Shown piece after piece: positions 7,410 through 8,569 of a stretch of 8,569 nucleotides of DNA. The stretch is taken from positions 1 to 8,569 of the forward strand of contig DMAO01000093.1 of NCBI GenBank assembly GCA_003446545.1, read 5' to 3'. Both the position numbers and the translations under genes were made by a program. The stretch's first letter is position 1. The number at the start of each line of letters is the position of its first letter. Source of the stretch: Sphaerochaeta sp. (GTDB taxonomy: Bacteria > Spirochaetota > Spirochaetia > Sphaerochaetales > Sphaerochaetaceae). The notes under the pieces were generated by a model that made no database searches, was not told the origin of the DNA, and saw nothing but the letters and a program-made list of their open reading frames with translations.

Positions 7410-7440
7410 ATAGCATGCATGGCAGGCATAGCATAGCTAT
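7410..7440 (-). promoter_or_regulatory. Bulged 12-bp hairpin just before the murG start
   Basis: Plus-strand bases 7410-7421 (ATAGCATGCATG) pair with 7427-7440 in three perfect blocks: 7410-7414 with 7436-7440, 7415-7418 with 7431-7434, and 7419-7421 with 7427-7429. Two single-base bulges (7430, 7435) and a 5-base loop complete it. In the murG leader RNA the hairpin would end about 9 nt before the AUG, where a ribosome-binding site would normally lie. No U-tract follows, so it does not look like a terminator. A role in translation control of murG is inference. Confidence 0.6.
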
Positions 7441-7442
7441 TC

Positions 7443-7459
7443 TGTATCATTTTGATACA
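7443..7459. promoter_or_regulatory. Candidate activator/repressor operator TGTATC-N5-GATACA
   Basis: The 17-bp sequence TGTATCATTTTGATACA is a perfect inverted repeat with 6-bp (or 7-bp) arms. The 6-5-6 layout with outer TG...CA is the one I know for sites of Fis-type activators such as NtrC (TGCAC-N7-GTGCA). The operon to its left encodes such an activator, so self-binding is a natural guess. It lies about 70 nt downstream of the predicted sigma54 start and about 65 nt upstream of the secA -10. Which protein binds is unknown. Confidence 0.5.
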
Positions 7460-7523
7460 TAGGTGGGTATATTTGCCTCACTATTTGTACGAACCTAAGC
7501 TTTTCTCTGACCCCGGTTTTGAG

Positions 7524-7529
7524 TATACT
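7524..7529 (+). promoter_or_regulatory. Possible sigma70 -10 element for secA
   Basis: TATACT (5 of 6 to TATAAT) lies 48 nt before the secA ATG. The -35 at a 17-bp spacing is only TTTTCT (7501-7506), a weak match. Transcription would begin near 7536, exactly at the start of the dyad 7536-7554, giving a leader of about 42 nt. The octamer AGTATACT is itself a palindrome, so strand assignment rests on position alone. Confidence 0.35.
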
Positions 7530-7535
7530 TGTATA

Positions 7536-7554
7536 GGCGTGCCAAAGGCATGCC
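7536..7554 (+). promoter_or_regulatory. Hairpin-capable dyad in the secA leader
   Basis: GGCGTGCC (7536-7543), AAA, then GGCATGCC (7547-7554). The arms are inverted with a single mismatch that becomes a G-U pair in RNA, giving an 8-bp, GC-rich stem with a three-base loop. It would sit at or near the 5' end of the secA transcript, 23 nt before the ATG. On the opposite strand the same bases form most of the sigma54 promoter match, so the dyad could be a DNA signal, an RNA structure, or both. Confidence 0.5.
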
Positions 7555-7556
7555 AA
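7540..7556 (-). promoter_or_regulatory. Candidate sigma54 (-24/-12) promoter for the murG operon
   Basis: Read on the minus strand, TTGGCATGCCTTTGGCA matches YTGGCAYRNNNNTTGCW at 16 of 17 positions, including the near-invariant GG and GC dinucleotides at the right 10-base separation; only one T of the -12 TTGC is replaced by G. With C 7541 as -12, transcription would start near 7529 and leave a leader of about 129 nt before murG. The operon downstream encodes a sigma54 activator and its kinase, which makes autoregulation plausible. The call rests on sequence match and context alone. Confidence 0.5.
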
Positions 7557-7577
7557 ATACCGCACAAGAGAGCCATC

Positions 7578-8569
7578 ATGGGAACGTCAATATTTGCCAA
7601 GCTGTTCGGAACGAAACAAGATAAGGACCTGCGTACACTCAGGCCAATCGTCAACGAGGTCAACAAAGAGGACTCTTGGGCCAGAGCCCTCAACGATGAG
7701 GATTTTCCCCTCCAGACAGAACTGTTCAGAAAACAGGTTGCAGAAGGAACGGAGCTGGAAACTCTCCTTCCCAAGGCCTTTGCCTTGACAAGGGAAGCTG
7801 CCTCCAGGGTTTTGGGTGAACGCCACTATGATGTGCAGGTCATGGGAGCGACTGTGCTGCACAGGGGAAAAATCCTGGAGATGAAGACCGGTGAGGGAAA
7901 GACCCTTACCTGCGTACCCTCAGCCTATCTCAATTCCCTGGAGCAGAAGGGCGTGCATATCGTCACGGTCAACGACTACCTCGCCCGACGTGACTCCGAG
8001 TGGATGGGACCCATCTACAAGTTCCTCGGCCTCTCAGTGGGGGTCATCCTCTCTGACATGGACAACGAGGCAAAGCGCCTGGCCTACAATGCGGACATCA
8101 CCTACGGGACCAACAACGAATTCGGCTTTGACTATCTGCGTGACAACATGAAATGGTCGGCACAGGAAAAGATCCAGCCCAAGCACCACTACTGTATCAT
8201 TGATGAAATTGACTCCATCCTGATCGATGAGGCCAGAACCCCGCTCATCATCAGCGGCCAGAGTGAGGATGACTCGAAGCAGGTCATCGGGGCTGAGAAG
8301 ATCGCATCCTTCCTTACCGAGTGTGAGAAGGACCCCGATACCCGTGACTACTACGAACAGGATCCCCTTGCCCGCTTTGACCGAAGCGCCCAGCCCTTTG
8401 AGGAGAAGGGGGACTTCAAGCTTGATGAGAAACAGAAGAAGGTATCCTTCACCAACCAGGGCATGAACCATATGGAGGAGCTGCTCAACAAGTACAAGGT
8501 CATCACAGGGAGCATCTACGAGGATGAGAACTTCGAGTATGTGCACTATGTGACCCAGGCTGTCAGGGC
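7578..8569 (+). CDS. secA: SecA preprotein translocase ATPase (N-terminal part, cut by window end)
   Basis: The first 330 codons of SecA, the motor ATPase that drives unfolded preproteins through SecYEG; full-length proteins are usually 800-950 residues. The opening [11 protein letters not shown] is typical. Nucleotide-binding domain 1 is intact: Walker A MKTGEGKT (102-109), [10 protein letters not shown] (130-139), [18 protein letters not shown] (173-190), DEID (209-212) and [11 protein letters not shown] (217-227). The preprotein cross-linking domain then begins and runs to the window edge at a family-like [14 protein letters not shown]. The start of that domain is somewhat longer than in E. 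coli (residues about 245-275, acidic). ATG 7578-7580 is preceded by AAGAGAG (7566-7572), a weak ribosome-binding site 5 nt away. It is divergent from murG. NBD2, scaffold and C-terminal domains lie outside the window. Confidence 0.97.
   Translation, partial: MGTSIFAKLFGTKQDKDLRTLRPIVNEVNKEDSWARALNDEDFPLQTELFRKQVAEGTELETLLPKAFALTREAASRVLGERHYDVQVMGATVLHRGKILEMKTGEGKTLTCVPSAYLNSLEQKGVHIVTVNDYLARRDSEWMGPIYKFLGLSVGVILSDMDNEAKRLAYNADITYGTNNEFGFDYLRDNMKWSAQEKIQPKHHYCIIDEIDSILIDEARTPLIISGQSEDDSKQVIGAEKIASFLTECEKDPDTRDYYEQDPLARFDRSAQPFEEKGDFKLDEKQKKVSFTNQGMNHMEELLNKYKVITGSIYEDENFEYVHYVTQAVR

Larger units (their letters stand above)
7401..7577. other. Divergent murG-secA control region
   Basis: A 177-bp non-coding gap between the starts of murG (leftward) and secA (rightward); it must hold the promoters for both. 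It contains three separate dyads (7410-7440, 7443-7459, 7536-7554), a sigma54-type promoter match facing murG and a sigma70-like -10 facing secA, listed individually. Leftward, the last 10 nt before murG lack a ribosome-binding sequence. No conserved riboswitch fold was recognised. Confidence 0.85.

Noticed and set aside
7410..7440. Reading the pre-murG hairpin as a bidirectional terminator
   Set aside because: No U-tract follows on either strand, and both flanking genes point away from it, so there is no transcript to end here.
7527..7546. A second sigma54-like -24 element (TTGGCACG) on the minus strand
   Set aside because: The -24 half is excellent, but at the required 10-base distance there is CA instead of GC, so no -12 element.
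8034..8546. A 170-codon minus-strand open frame within secA
   Set aside because: It is entirely antisense to conserved SecA nucleotide-binding domain sequence; the hydrophobic stretches come from reversed acidic codons.

Overview
The window looks like chromosomal core DNA from a spirochaete, probably in the Treponema/Sphaerochaeta branch. This rests on gene content and order. From memory and not checked here, Borrelia (murG, cvpA, a hypothetical gene, hk2, rrp2) and Treponema pallidum (murG region next to atoS-atoC) carry closely similar clusters. Base composition appears somewhat above 50% G+C by eye. No mobile element, CRISPR array, tRNA or rRNA was seen.

Layout: six genes lie head to tail on the minus strand, read from 7400 down to 15. 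They are murG (lipid II synthesis), cvpA (small membrane protein), a divergent DNA polymerase III delta-prime-like clamp-loader subunit, a soluble PAS-type histidine kinase, a sigma54-activating NtrC-family response regulator, and a DinG/XPD-type iron-sulphur helicase. Every junction is a 1-nt gap or an overlap (1-nt gap, then overlaps of about 8, 4, 11 and 14 nt). Most downstream genes have their Shine-Dalgarno sequence inside the previous gene, so the block almost certainly forms one translationally coupled transcription unit. On the plus strand, secA starts at 7578 and runs off the right edge; only about 330 N-terminal codons are present.

The only real non-coding space is the 177-bp divergent region 7401-7577 between murG and secA, and it is rich in signals. 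On the murG-facing strand there is a 16-of-17 match to the sigma54 -24/-12 consensus (7556 to 7540). There is also a perfect 6-5-6 dyad of the shape bound by NtrC-type activators (7443-7459), a 12-bp bulged hairpin just before the murG start (7410-7440), and a sigma70-like -10 for secA. Because the operon itself encodes a sigma54 activator and its kinase, the simplest hypothesis is that the pair controls its own operon, and with it murG, cvpA, a clamp-loader gene and a helicase. This regulatory model is inference.

Other points of note are a roughly 100-residue insertion plus a degenerate P-loop in the delta-prime-like protein, a nine-G tract inside that gene, a GSFTGA (not GAFTGA) sigma54-contact loop, a GGTLGH variant of the MurG glycine loop, and a TTG start for the helicase.
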